Source: Photobacterium sanguinicancri
Lineage (GTDB): Bacteria > Pseudomonadota > Gammaproteobacteria > Enterobacterales > Vibrionaceae
Direction: 5' to 3'
DNA length: 64,000 bases
Assembly (NCBI RefSeq): GCF_024346675.1
Contig: NZ_AP024850.1
Coordinates: forward strand, 2,542,001 to 2,606,000
Every line of letters starts with the position of its first letter. Position 1 is the stretch's first letter. This document shows, in pieces, positions 36,453 to 48,160 of the stretch. The notes beneath the pieces are model-generated. The model saw nothing but the letters and a program-made list of their open reading frames with translations, ran no database searches and had not been told where the DNA came from. The position numbers were made by a program, and so were the translations under genes.

Positions 36453-38315
36453 ATGGTCGCTAGCGGAAATAATTACAAAGACAAAGTATCTCAGCTTATC
36501 AGCTGGGGACACTGGTTTAGCTTTTTCAATATCATCGCTGCCATGCTTTTGGGCACGCGATATATTGTGCATTCAGAATGGCCTGTAACGCTATTAGGTC
36601 AACTGTATCTATTGCTAAGTTGGGTGGGTCACTTTGGCTTCCTTGTGTTTGGGTTATATATCCTGATCATTTTTCCTGCTAGCTTTCTGATCCCTTCTCA
36701 ACGATTAATGCGTTTATTCGCAGTGCTTATTGCCACTTTAGGTTTAACCACATTAATCTTAGATACCTATGCTTACACCACACTAGACCTCCACTTAAGC
36801 CCATTAGTTTGGGATCTTTTACTTAGTGGTGAAAAGAGTGAGTTAAACGCACGTTGGCAATACCTGTTTATTGCTGTGCCTATTCTCTTTTTACTGCAAT
36901 TGGTGCTGTCTGAGTGGTTATGGCGTAAGTTGCGAAAGATCACCCGCAAGCATGTGGGAGGGCCGATTGCACTGGTATTTGGCTTATGTTTCTTAGGCAG
37001 TCATCTGGTCTATATCTGGGCTGATGCATTTTTGTATCGCCCAGTGACAATGCAACGTTCTAATTTTCCATTGTCATACCCTATGACAGCAAAAACCTTT
37101 ATGGAAAAACATGGACTTATTGATCGTAATGAGTACGCCAAACGCAAAGAAGAAGCAGGTGAAAACCATAGCCCGCTGATTCGCTACCCTATTGAAAAGT
37201 TAAGCTTCTCTGACCAAGGTACAAATCAAAATGTACTCATCGTAATGATAGATGGCTTACGCAGCGATATGGTTAGTAGCAAGATTATGCCTAACTTGGC
37301 GAGTTTTGCAGACCAAAACATCAATTACAAAAACCATTACAGCACTAGCAATGATAATACTGTCGGTATATTTGGCTTATTTTACGGCCTACCAGGCAGC
37401 TATTTAGAAAGCGTCCGTGCTGAAAGCACAAGCCCAGTACTTGTTTCTACGCTAAATAAGCGTAAATACCAATTTGGCCTGTTCAGTGGTGACCATTTTA
37501 GTTCACCCATTTATTATCAAACTATCTTTGAACAGCAAAAGCTAGCTAACCACAGCTCAGATAATGCGACGCCTAGCGATCAACTCGCTGTCGATAACTG
37601 GCAGACATGGCTTACCACAACGCTTGAAGATGATAAACCTTGGTTCAGTTATATAGAACTACTGGCGGTGCAAGAGTTTGAAGAAGATGGTGGCTACACG
37701 CCAACATTTACACCATCACTTAGCACTACAGCAAAAAATACAAAAATCAGCGACCCAGGTTTGTTGCTAAAAAATAGTTACCGTAATGCGGCTAATTATG
37801 CCGATAGTTTGGTCGGTCAGATCTTAGCTGCATTAGAAGCACAACAAGTGCTTGATAACACCATTATTATTTTCACGTCAAATCACGGTACTGAATTTAA
37901 CGAAACAGGTACCAATAGCTGGGGTTCAAACAGCAATTATAGCCAGTATCAATTAAAAGTCCCTTTAGTCATCCATTGGCCAAACCGTGACTCCGACGTT
38001 ATAGAGACAGTAACAAGTCATTTAGATGTAGCTCCTACACTAATGGAGGCATTACTGAATGTATCCACGACTAGCGATAAATACAGCAGTGGTAATAGCT
38101 TGTTTGATAATGAAAATACACGTCGATGGGTAATTGCTGGTGACAGTAAAGATATTGTAGTTATTCAAAAAAATACAACCACAGTCGTCGACCGCTATGG
38201 TAACTATCAAGTCTATGACGAACACTATAAGATTAAAGATGAACGTCGACCAAAACTGTCAACGTTGATGCAGGTAATGAATGAGCTAAAACGCTTTTAT
38301 CACCCTCAAAAGTAA
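36453..38315 (+). CDS. yejM: Inner-membrane sulfatase-fold protein YejM (PbgA/LapC)
   Basis: YejM senses lipopolysaccharide at the inner membrane and controls LpxC turnover through LapB in enterobacteria. The 620-residue product has five hydrophobic segments in the first 190 residues. A periplasmic alkaline-phosphatase/sulfatase-like domain follows (VLIVMIDGLRSDMVSSKIMP, STSNDNTVGIFGLFYGLPG, IIIFTSNHGTEFNETGTNSW). Whether the domain is catalytically active is disputed in the literature. Length and layout fit the family. A bidirectional terminator follows at 38328. Confidence 0.93.
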   Translation: MVASGNNYKDKVSQLISWGHWFSFFNIIAAMLLGTRYIVHSEWPVTLLGQLYLLLSWVGHFGFLVFGLYILIIFPASFLIPSQRLMRLFAVLIATLGLTTLILDTYAYTTLDLHLSPLVWDLLLSGEKSELNARWQYLFIAVPILFLLQLVLSEWLWRKLRKITRKHVGGPIALVFGLCFLGSHLVYIWADAFLYRPVTMQRSNFPLSYPMTAKTFMEKHGLIDRNEYAKRKEEAGENHSPLIRYPIEKLSFSDQGTNQNVLIVMIDGLRSDMVSSKIMPNLASFADQNINYKNHYSTSNDNTVGIFGLFYGLPGSYLESVRAESTSPVLVSTLNKRKYQFGLFSGDHFSSPIYYQTIFEQQKLANHSSDNATPSDQLAVDNWQTWLTTTLEDDKPWFSYIELLAVQEFEEDGGYTPTFTPSLSTTAKNTKISDPGLLLKNSYRNAANYADSLVGQILAALEAQQVLDNTIIIFTSNHGTEFNETGTNSWGSNSNYSQYQLKVPLVIHWPNRDSDVIETVTSHLDVAPTLMEALLNVSTTSDKYSSGNSLFDNENTRRWVIAGDSKDIVVIQKNTTTVVDRYGNYQVYDEHYKIKDERRPKLSTLMQVMNELKRFYHPQK

Positions 38316-38327
38316 TCTGACTTAAAC

Positions 38328-38355
38328 AAAAAAGCAGCAATTAAGCTGCTTTTTT
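38328..38355. terminator. Bidirectional terminator after yejM
   Basis: AAAAAAGCAGC (38328-38338) pairs with GCTGCTTTTTT (38345-38355) around a 6-base loop. It lies between convergent yejM and the small lipoprotein gene. No tRNA gene follows, unlike the E. coli locus. Confidence 0.85.
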
Positions 38356-38379
38356 GTCTGTGATCACTACCGCCCGAGG

Positions 38380-38685
38380 CTAATGGTATTCAGTGTTGCT
38401 GGCGTAGCACTGCTCATATCCATCTTGCCAGCCATTGGCATATTTTTGGTCATCATACATACGCTCAGGATCTTGGCGAAAACCATCATGGTGCGTAACT
38501 GCCTGCTCTTTTCGGCTATGGCAACCATCTTGATAGCCATCCAAATAAGGTCGAGTAAAACCTAACTCAATTAGCTGATCATGGCGGGCACTCTCACAGC
38601 CACTCAGCAATAATAGCGCTGCTATCATTCCACTTATCTTAAGTAGTCCGGTTCCAAATCTCGCATATTCCCATCGCGACTTCAT
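38380..38685 (-). CDS. Small lipoprotein of unknown function
   Basis: The 101-residue product has a lipoprotein signal peptide with lipobox LSGC (C30), preceded by a longer than usual basic N-region. The mature part has a repeated aromatic/Gly/Asp pattern: PYLDGYQDGCHS and, further on, YANGWQDGYEQCYAS. Each half carries a cysteine, possibly joined by a disulfide. I do not know a named family with certainty. The start has GGGTGATG upstream. Location is probably the inner leaflet of the outer membrane. Confidence 0.75.
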   Translation of the reverse strand: MKSRWEYARFGTGLLKISGMIAALLLLSGCESARHDQLIELGFTRPYLDGYQDGCHSRKEQAVTHHDGFRQDPERMYDDQKYANGWQDGYEQCYASNTEYH

Positions 38686-38901
38686 AAATCATCACCCGTC
38701 AAATCCCCTACTTACAACCTTAGTGAAAATCACCAAGACACTGATGTCTCAATATTGAGTTTATGAACCAAACCCAATAGGCTAGCACTACTCTGGGTAA
38801 GTAAGTGTTCAGTGATTTTAATCAGTAAAACGATCAGTTACTTAGTCAGATTGATATAACCCAACAAGCAAGCGACAAAGCAAATTAAGAAAGGAGATAT
38901 C

Positions 38902-39600
38902 ATGCAACCTCGGCTACTGATCACTGGCGCAAACCGCGGTATAGGTTTGGCATTAGTAAAACACTATCTGGATGATGGCTGGCATGTCGATGCATCTTGT
39001 CGCGATATATCACAAGCACAGGAATTATTATCACTAGCAAGCGCATCTCCTCAAAACTTACACCTTCACACGCTCGACGTCACAGACCATGACGCTGTAA
39101 TGGCTCTGAGCCAGACCCTAAAGGGGACACCACTAGATTTGTTGATTAACAATGCGGGTTATTACGGTCCGAAAGGCTATGGATTTGGTCACACCAATGC
39201 CAATGAATGGCGAAAGGTCTTTGAGGTTAACACGATTGCTCCGCTAAAAATGGCAGAAGCTTTTTACCCTCAGCTTAAACTGGCTCCTCAAGGGATTATT
39301 GCCTCTATTTCATCGAAAGTTGGCAGTATGACGGAGAATACCAGCGGTGGTGGTTACATTTATCGCTCATCAAAAGCGGCCTTAAACTCCGTCGTCAAAA
39401 GCCTATCCAACGACTTATTACCACAAGGTATTCTTTCTGTTGCGCTTCACCCTGGCTGGGTACAAACGGAAATGGGTGGACCCAATGCTTTAATTGACAC
39501 GCAAGTCTCCGCGTCAGGCTTAAAAAACGTCTTAGATAATTTATCGCCTTCTCAAAGTGGAGAATTTTACAACTTTGATGGCACTAACATCCCTTGGTAA
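38902..39600 (+). CDS. Short-chain dehydrogenase/reductase family protein
   Basis: The 232-residue NAD(P)-dependent oxidoreductase has the Rossmann motif TGANRGIG (8-15), the NNAG motif in LLINNAGYYG, the catalytic serine region SISSKVGSM and YRSSKAAL containing the YxxxK pair. HPGWVQTEMGG follows, as in the carbonyl-reductase-like (C-factor/sniffer) branch. The substrate is unknown. It has an excellent ribosome-binding site (AAAGGAGATATC). It stands alone at the border of an AT-rich accessory stretch. Confidence 0.9.
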   Translation: MQPRLLITGANRGIGLALVKHYLDDGWHVDASCRDISQAQELLSLASASPQNLHLHTLDVTDHDAVMALSQTLKGTPLDLLINNAGYYGPKGYGFGHTNANEWRKVFEVNTIAPLKMAEAFYPQLKLAPQGIIASISSKVGSMTENTSGGGYIYRSSKAALNSVVKSLSNDLLPQGILSVALHPGWVQTEMGGPNALIDTQVSASGLKNVLDNLSPSQSGEFYNFDGTNIPW

Positions 39601-39849
39601 TAAAAAAAGTAAAATCCTACCTCTCCCTTCCAACTATTATAATAGCTGATAGGGAGATACCTCCAAATGGCTACCCTCATCAAAAATATAACACTCACTT
39701 ATCCCAGCATAACAAATAAAAATGTAAACATTTTGATTAGTTGAATAAACATCGCAAATTATTAACTAACTATTTCATCAAAAAGATAATTAATTGTAAG
39801 TTCGGTTGGCACCAAAAGTGACGACAATAAAAACATTAATGGATAATTT

Positions 39850-40284
39850 ATGATGAAGAATAGTACTCGTTTAGCATTATTAGGTTTGGCATTAGCAACG
39901 CCTATGATGTCATCAGCCGCTGACACTTTACTACCCAAAGTTAAGGCTACAGTTTCAGATAAGTATGTTTCAGAATACGTCAAACTATACGACCATATTC
40001 AAATAGAGAATGGTGTACTAACATCCAAATCCAAAACATTATGTGATCCAACTAGTTTTGATGCGACAATGAATGAATCCAATGTCATTACTATTCGAAT
40101 AAAAAAACCATCTATTACAGCCTGCGGCGCTTTGGGTAGAAGTAACCAAGACTTAACAGATCCACAAGCACTTGAATTTTCAATTGATTTAAAAGAAAAA
40201 CTTCGGGAGTATTACCGTATTAGTAAATATTCAATTAGTAATTACCAATTCAAAGTCGGAAATACTATGACTTTCGAAAATTAA
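39850..40284 (+). CDS. Predicted exported protein of unknown function
   Basis: The 144-residue product has a clear signal peptide (LALLGLALATPMMSSAA, cleaved near residue 24). The short mature domain has two cysteines (KTLCDPTSF, ITACGALG), which could form a disulfide in the periplasm. I do not recognise the family. The gene is AT-rich compared with its core neighbours, with many AAA, ATT and AAT codons, and a terminator follows directly. The start could be either of two ATGs at 39850 and 39853. It may be a recent acquisition. Confidence 0.72.
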   Translation: MMKNSTRLALLGLALATPMMSSAADTLLPKVKATVSDKYVSEYVKLYDHIQIENGVLTSKSKTLCDPTSFDATMNESNVITIRIKKPSITACGALGRSNQDLTDPQALEFSIDLKEKLREYYRISKYSISNYQFKVGNTMTFEN

Positions 40285-40287
40285 ATT

Positions 40288-40313
40288 AAAGGTGGGTAAC
40301 TCCCACCTTTTTT
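40288..40313 (+). terminator. Intrinsic terminator after exported protein gene
   Basis: AAAGGTGGG (40288-40296) pairs with CCCACCTTT (40302-40310) around a 5-base loop, with T residues to 40313. It starts four bases after the stop codon. Confidence 0.88.
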
Positions 40314-41388
40314 AATTAGTGAAACATTGTCAATAAAATCAAGGTGACACTGTAAACCCATCAGTTTGGGTATTAAGTTTCATGAACTTTATGAGTTTGC
40401 CGACGCGCTTCTTATTGCGGCTGTTACGTTCCTTAAATATCAATAATGATTGCGTAATTTTTATTTTTAAATAAATCTACCAGATAAAACTTAGAATAAT
40501 AAATTAAGCACTTCCACTTTTAAATTACTCTTTCGTTACTTTTCAGTCACTTAAGAGGTGACATGAGAAATCTAAACTAAGTTTTTATGTATTTCCAGTA
40601 AAGTGTAACCCCAATGGATAAAAATCGAACACACCCGAAGTAATTAATAACAATTTTTAGTTAAATAACATATAGAGATCTTTAAGGCAGTCAATAATTT
40701 CAACATTTATGATCAGTCAATATGAGACGTAATTATGGAGTGTATAAAATAGTCTTTAGGGCTCTTCACTAAGCAGTTATGGTTTACTGACTATAAACGA
40801 ATGACGCCGTTCGACATTAAAATAAAAACACCAGATGGGCAGCGCATAGTCTGTATTCAACGAAGTGTTTCAATTTTCATGTCTAAAGTAATTGTTAGTG
40901 GCCAAGATAACAATACTATTGGGGTCTTAATGGTTCTTTTTAATTGGCGGAACGTTTGATATTTTTAATAAAACGAGTACATAATTTGTCAATTAGAAGG
41001 TAAATGGACCGGTTGGGCTTCTAATTTTAAAATGACTAGGATTAGGTACAAACTATTTACTAGTGCTGATAATTACATTCTAAAAAATCTACTGACATAC
41101 CAGAAAATAATGATTTTAGGAAACTAATTTTGACATCCGTTATCTATTGATATGGATTAAAAAAATAGCTCATCGCTGTAGTAATAGTTCCGATTTTTGC
41201 CTTAAAGGTAGCCACATTAAAGTATATATAATAATCAAATTAATACCATGTGCCAACAACCATCATAACAAAATATTATGCGTGCATAATATATAACCAC
41301 TCCTCCATAAGAGGGATTAACTGATATAATCATCAAAAAAAGATAATGATGAAAATAATTATGTTTTTTTGCACAATAAGGATATGCA
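40314..41388. other. AT-rich stretch without intact genes
   Basis: About 1.07 kb lacks any open frame of useful length on either strand and is rich in stop codons. The middle (40753-41168) holds the decayed scramblase-like pseudogene. The part at 40325-40440 contains a short minus-strand coding-like stretch rich in Lys/Arg that I could not identify. The rest looks like degenerate accessory DNA. Confidence 0.65.
40753..41168 (+). pseudogene. Decayed phospholipid scramblase-family gene
   Basis: Joined frames resemble the scramblase family (tubby-C-like fold). Frame 1 from 40801 gives PFDIKIKTPDGQRIVCIQ and SIFMSKVIVSGQ-DNNTIGVL, then stops. The next frame gives GGTFDIFNKTST from 40946. The first frame returns at 40984 with ICQLEGKWTGW and KLFTSADNYIL. 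Another shift gives DFRKLILTSVI, and a last one gives SIDMD with a stop where the family has IDMVLK. At least three frameshifts, several stops and a probable deletion between WTGW and LFTSADNY mark it as dead. The order of motifs is exactly that of intact members. The 5' end is not recognisable. Confidence 0.72.
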
Positions 41389-41877
41389 ATGAAAAAAATC
41401 ACAGCTGTCACACTACTATCAACAATCGCACTTTTTGGTTGTAATAAAGACGATGTAGAAACTGCCGCTAAAGGTGAAGCAAAAGTTATCGCTATCGATG
41501 GCATAACCTTCAAAGGAGTAGGTGTTGCGGATGGTTATTACAATCAAAGCACAATAAGCAATACTCCAAATGTACAGGCAACATCAGGTTTTAAATTTCA
41601 GAGTAAAGGTGATCTAGAAAATTTAGGGATCACGGTAAAATCTGAGTCATGTGCACTCTTAACCAAAAAGAGTGGTGAAACAGAACTGTGCTTTGATATT
41701 AAAACAGGCCAAGACATCTGTATGCCAGATATCATTGATTCATTTGGCTACCGAGTTTTCACTATCGATCTCGACAAATTAAGCGAAGCTCAAAAAAATG
41801 ATTTTCAATCAATAAGTTATACACACCAATTATTACGAGCAGACTTCACCGCAACACCATGTGAAAAGCTAAAGTAA
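41389..41877 (+). CDS. Predicted lipoprotein of unknown function
   Basis: The 162-residue product has a lipoprotein signal peptide with lipobox LFGC (C18) followed by NKDD. The D at +3 rather than +2 suggests transport to the outer membrane. The mature part has four cysteines (SCALL, LCFDIK, DICMPD, PCEKLK) that may form two disulfides. I do not recognise the family. It is AT-rich, lies in the accessory stretch after the pseudogene, and starts behind AAGGATATGCA. Nothing suggests an operon partner. Confidence 0.72.
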   Translation: MKKITAVTLLSTIALFGCNKDDVETAAKGEAKVIAIDGITFKGVGVADGYYNQSTISNTPNVQATSGFKFQSKGDLENLGITVKSESCALLTKKSGETELCFDIKTGQDICMPDIIDSFGYRVFTIDLDKLSEAQKNDFQSISYTHQLLRADFTATPCEKLK

Positions 41878-42153
41878 ATTCACTTACTCTCAACAAATAA
41901 CTCAGTTAAAGAGCTAATAGCAATCGCTTTTTAAATAACATTTGGCTCAAGTGCATCCTTGTCACTTGGGTCAATCAAGCACATTTTCTGTTGTAAAAAT
42001 AATGATTTTCTTAACGAAAATGAGATCAGTCACACATTTCACCCTATATGCAACTGCACTCAATCAAATTTGAGAACTACCCCTACCTTTAATATCCATA
42101 TTTCGCTAACAATACCTTATTACACGAGCAAAAATAACAAGGAGAGTGGCGAA

Positions 42154-43305
42154 GTGCTTCCCCACATTCAATCATTCCATCAACAGGCATTGCTTGAGCA
42201 ATTACAGGCACTTCACGACATTTCCTTCATGCTGTGGCGTACTGACTCCATCAATCAACTACTTTTTACTGCCGTTGATGAAGCAAAAAAACAGCTCGAT
42301 ATCGACAGAATGGCGATCTTTCTTTTCGATGAAAAATTGCGAATGCATGGTACCTATGGCACAGATATGACGGGAGCTACAGTGGATGAGCACTACTTTG
42401 AATCCGCTATTCCTGACCATTGGTTTTCTTCACATGCATTAAAAGGGCAGGAATACATAGTGATCAATGATAATACCGAGCTCTATCACGATTTAGAGCC
42501 TGTAGGATCAGGATGGAATGCTTATGTCGCGCTATGGGATGAAGACAAAGCCGTGGGTTGGATTGCGTGTGACAACTTAATATCGGGACGCCCTTTAAAA
42601 GGTTATCACCGCCAGTTATTGAAACAATTTGGTTTTATTGTGTCGCAGCACCTTGTTCGTCGACAAGCAGAAGAGAAACTGATCCGCTTGAACAAAGAGC
42701 TGGAGCACCGCGTCACAGAGCGTACCCTAGCGTTACAAAGTGCAAATCAACAGCTAGAGCTACTGGCAAAATGTGACCCATTAACAGGCGTGGCAAATCG
42801 CCGTGCCTTCGATTGCCAATTTAAAGATGAATGGCGGCGAGCAGAGCGTCACCAACTGCCACTTTCTTTACTGATTATTGATATTGATAACTTTAAATCT
42901 TATAACGACCAATACGGTCATGCCGCTGGTGATCAATGCTTACAAGTGATCGCTAGCGCACTCAATACTATCGAACGTCGAGCTGGAGCGCTTTTTGCTC
43001 GCTATGGTGGTGAAGAGTTTGTTTTACTCTTACCGGGTCAAAATCACAAAGCAGCAGTCTACGCCGCAAAACAAGCACTTCACGCAGTAAGAAGGCTCAA
43101 GTTAAAGCACAAGCAACCCAATGATGCCAGTTACGTGACAATCAGTATTGGTGTTGCTTCAATAAACCCATCACTTGAGCATTCAACCAGCAGCTTATTT
43201 AAGTTAACCGATGACGCGCTATATAAAGCCAAAGCCCTTGGTAAAAATGGCTATTATTTTCATACTGCTACAGAGTCCGATGGGTATCATCAAGCACCTA
43301 AGTAG
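42154..43305 (+). CDS. Diguanylate cyclase with GAF domain
   Basis: The 383-residue cytoplasmic protein makes the second messenger c-di-GMP. It has an N-terminal GAF-like sensor domain (about 25-165; MAIFLFDEKLRMHGTYG, GWIACDNLISGRPL), a coiled-coil linker (LNKELEHRVTERTLAL) and a GGDEF domain with active-site GGEEF (RYGGEEFVLLLPG). DIDNFKSYNDQYGH supplies the substrate-binding residues. I see no RxxD inhibitory site five residues before GGEEF. The open frame extends upstream only through a TTG; GTG at 42154 with AGGAG nine bases ahead is the better start. Confidence 0.87.
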   Translation: MLPHIQSFHQQALLEQLQALHDISFMLWRTDSINQLLFTAVDEAKKQLDIDRMAIFLFDEKLRMHGTYGTDMTGATVDEHYFESAIPDHWFSSHALKGQEYIVINDNTELYHDLEPVGSGWNAYVALWDEDKAVGWIACDNLISGRPLKGYHRQLLKQFGFIVSQHLVRRQAEEKLIRLNKELEHRVTERTLALQSANQQLELLAKCDPLTGVANRRAFDCQFKDEWRRAERHQLPLSLLIIDIDNFKSYNDQYGHAAGDQCLQVIASALNTIERRAGALFARYGGEEFVLLLPGQNHKAAVYAAKQALHAVRRLKLKHKQPNDASYVTISIGVASINPSLEHSTSSLFKLTDDALYKAKALGKNGYYFHTATESDGYHQAPK

Positions 43306-43381
43306 AAAACCAAACGCCTCAGTTCAGAGAAACTCAGCTTTATAAGGTTCATTCACGACTGTTTTACCAGTAGTTAACGGA

Positions 43382-45316
43382 CTAACGTTTAGTTGGTTTT
43401 CGCTTTGTATACTTACGCTTCTTAGTGCCGCCTTTTTTAAATTCTGGCGACTTTAGCTCTCGCAGACTTAGCGGCACTTCACTGGTTTTTACTTTATCCA
43501 TCAAAGTACTGACTTGCAGCTGAAGTGCATCCATAAAAGGTTTGTAAGCACATTTTTTATCCGCCATATCTTGTAACTGGTGCTCCCAATGCGCGGTCAT
43601 ATCAGGGTAAGTAGACTCTGTCGGCAAAGCATAAATTAACCCCCAGCCTGCATCAGTAGCATGTATATTTTTACCCTCACGCAGCAACAATTGGCGTTTA
43701 AATAAAATCTCCATGATACCTGCTCGTGTTGCTTCAGTGCCGAGTCCATCGGTGTCGCGCAGAATTTTTTTCAATGACGCGTCTGAGACAAAGCGGCCGA
43801 TCCCTGTCATGGCTTGCAGTAACGTGGCCTCGGTAAAGGCTTTTGGCGGCTCTGTCATTTTGTCTTTGATCTCACCTTCGCGACAGGTTAAGACTGTGCC
43901 TTTCTCTAGCGGTGGCACCTTATCAGCAAGATCCTCGTCTTTACTCTTATCATCACGACCGAGCAACCCTCGCCAGCCTGCACTCATCAGCTGACGCCCT
44001 TTGGCAATAAAAACACCTCCCGCAATAGTAAAGACTAACTTCGCTTCACTATAAACGGCTGCAGGATAAAACTGCATCAAGTACTGACGTGCGATGAGTT
44101 GATAAATTTTAGCCTCACCACTGCTCAGGGATGCAGGGTTAACACCTTTAGGCGTGGGAATAATGGCATGGTGAGCATCCACTTTTTTATCGTTCCACGC
44201 TTTTGATTTCAGGCTGGTATTCGCCCCTTCACACGCTTGGTTGAGTTCATTGCTGGTTGTTTGAATTGCCTTACAAACATCGTTGGCCTGCTTGAAGTGC
44301 TCTACAGGTAAATAACGGCTATCGGAACGCGGGTAAGTGATCACTTTGTGCTTTTCATACAAAGACTGACACGTTGCAAGCACATCGGCGGCACTCATAT
44401 TGAAGCGTTTCGCGGCATCAATTTGTAATGCAGACAGTGAATACGGCAAAGGGGCGGCTTGGCGCGTTTCTTTACGCTCCGATTCAGTGACTTCGGCAGG
44501 CTGACCTTTTATTCGCTCAACAACGTTTTCACACAATTTACGATTAAGTATGCGTCCATCTTCATCTTGATGAGGCTCACAGGCTTTACTTGGCTTCCAA
44601 CGCGCTCGAATATCGTTATCTTGATAGGGGATTAGAGCGAACACCTCGTAGAAAGGCTTAGGTACAAAATTGGCAATTTCATCATCGCGGCGAGTTACCA
44701 AACCTAATACTGGCGTTTGTACACGACCAACCGACAGCACGCCCTTGTAGCCGCCCTTTTGCCCAAGTAAGGTGTATGCCCGTGTCATATTCATTCCGTA
44801 CAACCAATCGGCACGAGATCGTGCTAACGCTGAAACAGACAAGGGGATAAAATCTCGATTACTGCGCATCGCAGACAAAGCGCGCTTCACCGCACTGGGG
44901 TTAAGATCTGAAATCAATAAACGCTGAATTTTTGCTTTTTTAGTAGCTGACACTTTTACGTAATCTATTACTTCATCCACCAGCAGCTGCCCTTCTCTAT
45001 CAGGGTCACCCGCGTGGACAATGTCTGTCGCTTGCTTGGCTAATTTACGCACCACGCTTAATTGTTGTTTGGCTGATTTTCGTGGGGTGAGTTGCCATTG
45101 TTCAGGCAGGATCGGTAAATCGATCATGTTCCACTTTTTATATTTCTCATCGTAGGCATCTGGTTCAACTTGCTCTAACAAGTGACCAATACACCAAGTG
45201 ACGATATCGCCATTACCTGCTTCAATATAGCCGTTATTATTTTTATGAGGACGAGGGAGTACCGCTGCTATCGCACGGCCAAGGCTAGGTTTTTCAGCAA
45301 TAAATAAACGAGACAT
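43382..45316 (-). CDS. topB: DNA topoisomerase III
   Basis: The 644-residue type IA topoisomerase decatenates replication and recombination intermediates. It has the TOPRIM start RLFIAEKPSLGRAIAAVLP and HAGDPDREGQ, which supplies acidic residues for magnesium. The active-site tyrosine is Y328 in VITYPRSDSRYLP, the same number as in E. coli. A basic tail (KKGGTKKRKYTKRKPTKR) replaces zinc fingers and probably binds DNA. In E. coli selD lies between topB and ydjA; here there is only a 157-base gap. Confidence 0.96.
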   Translation of the reverse strand: MSRLFIAEKPSLGRAIAAVLPRPHKNNNGYIEAGNGDIVTWCIGHLLEQVEPDAYDEKYKKWNMIDLPILPEQWQLTPRKSAKQQLSVVRKLAKQATDIVHAGDPDREGQLLVDEVIDYVKVSATKKAKIQRLLISDLNPSAVKRALSAMRSNRDFIPLSVSALARSRADWLYGMNMTRAYTLLGQKGGYKGVLSVGRVQTPVLGLVTRRDDEIANFVPKPFYEVFALIPYQDNDIRARWKPSKACEPHQDEDGRILNRKLCENVVERIKGQPAEVTESERKETRQAAPLPYSLSALQIDAAKRFNMSAADVLATCQSLYEKHKVITYPRSDSRYLPVEHFKQANDVCKAIQTTSNELNQACEGANTSLKSKAWNDKKVDAHHAIIPTPKGVNPASLSSGEAKIYQLIARQYLMQFYPAAVYSEAKLVFTIAGGVFIAKGRQLMSAGWRGLLGRDDKSKDEDLADKVPPLEKGTVLTCREGEIKDKMTEPPKAFTEATLLQAMTGIGRFVSDASLKKILRDTDGLGTEATRAGIMEILFKRQLLLREGKNIHATDAGWGLIYALPTESTYPDMTAHWEHQLQDMADKKCAYKPFMDALQLQVSTLMDKVKTSEVPLSLRELKSPEFKKGGTKKRKYTKRKPTKR

Positions 45317-45473
45317 AACAATTATTCGACAAACTTCAATGAGCTGGAGACTTTAACTAAAGCGGAAGACAAGAACAAGAAATACTGGATAAAAAGACAG
45401 TAAAGGAAAGCCTCTGCTTCCCTTTTTTATTTATATAACTTACACCGCCCCCAGCTAATAGAGACTGTGATTT

Positions 45474-46022
45474 TTACAAGTATTCGACAAACTGGCTAAG
45501 ATCGCGTTCATGCACTTTCGCTTCACGGCAACCCGATGTACCGACATACAGAAAACCCACAATCAGATCGTCGCCTTGTACACCAAGCGACTCACGAACA
45601 ACTGGGTGGTATGCCCATTTACCCGTACGCCAAAAACCTGCATACCCTTGCGCGACGGCTGCCATTTGCATGGCTTGGGTGGCACAACCAGCAGAGAGGT
45701 GCTGTTCAATCACAGGAACTTTGTCATTTTCTGTCACGTTAGCTACAACCGTAATCACCATAGGGGCGCGAAACGGCGCCTTACTTGCCTTTTCAATGGT
45801 GGCTTCATCTGCGCCATCAGCTTTTGCCGCTTCCACTAAGATATCGGCTAATTTTGTTAACCCTTCACCCTGCGACACAATAAAACGCCATGGCGTTAGC
45901 GCGGCATGATCAGGGGCGCGCAGGCCTGCCCGAAAAATATTGTCGAGTGCTTCATCTTGCGGCGCAGGCTCCATTAACTTAGGTAACGAACGACGATTCA
46001 ATAACAGTGTGAGCGCATCCAT
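45474..46022 (-). CDS. ydjA: Nitroreductase family protein YdjA
   Basis: The 182-residue FMN-dependent nitroreductase-like protein is one of the smallest members of its family, and its physiological substrate is unknown. FMN-binding features are visible: the N-terminal NRRSLPKL and RAPDHAALTPWRF, and GYAGFWRTGKWA in the middle. VGTSGCREAKVHERDL closes the protein. Its start has AAAGGTTGTTGTT ahead. It lies upstream of topB and downstream of fadH on the same strand, with a hairpin between fadH and ydjA. Confidence 0.92.
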   Translation of the reverse strand: MDALTLLLNRRSLPKLMEPAPQDEALDNIFRAGLRAPDHAALTPWRFIVSQGEGLTKLADILVEAAKADGADEATIEKASKAPFRAPMVITVVANVTENDKVPVIEQHLSAGCATQAMQMAAVAQGYAGFWRTGKWAYHPVVRESLGVQGDDLIVGFLYVGTSGCREAKVHERDLSQFVEYL

Positions 46023-46073
46023 AACAACAACCTTTAATGATAATAATTATTGATTAACAATATCATAACCATT

Positions 46074-46097
46074 GAGCACCGAGAAGTATCGGTGCTC
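46074..46097 (-). terminator. Hairpin after fadH
   Basis: GAGCACCGA (46074-46082) pairs perfectly with TCGGTGCTC (46089-46097) around a 6-base loop, 26 bases past the fadH stop. There is no long T-run, so termination may be weak. Confidence 0.5.
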
Positions 46098-46122
46098 TTA
46101 GTTTAAGTAACGATATACAGCA

Positions 46123-48153
<2,031 letters not shown>

Positions 48154-48160
48154 CTAATTA

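Noticed and set aside
38316..38380. tRNA gene after yejM, expected from the E. coli locus (proL)
   Set aside because: Only a bidirectional terminator is present; no cloverleaf or TTC-loop sequence can be found.
40325..40440. Possible transposase or integrase remnant on the minus strand
   Set aside because: About 32 Lys/Arg-rich codons can be read before a stop, but no recognisable transposase motif, inverted repeats or target duplication are seen.
41959..42153. N-terminal extension of the GAF-GGDEF protein
   Set aside because: It requires a TTG start without a ribosome-binding site. GTG at 42154 has AGGAG nine bases upstream and begins at the expected helical segment.
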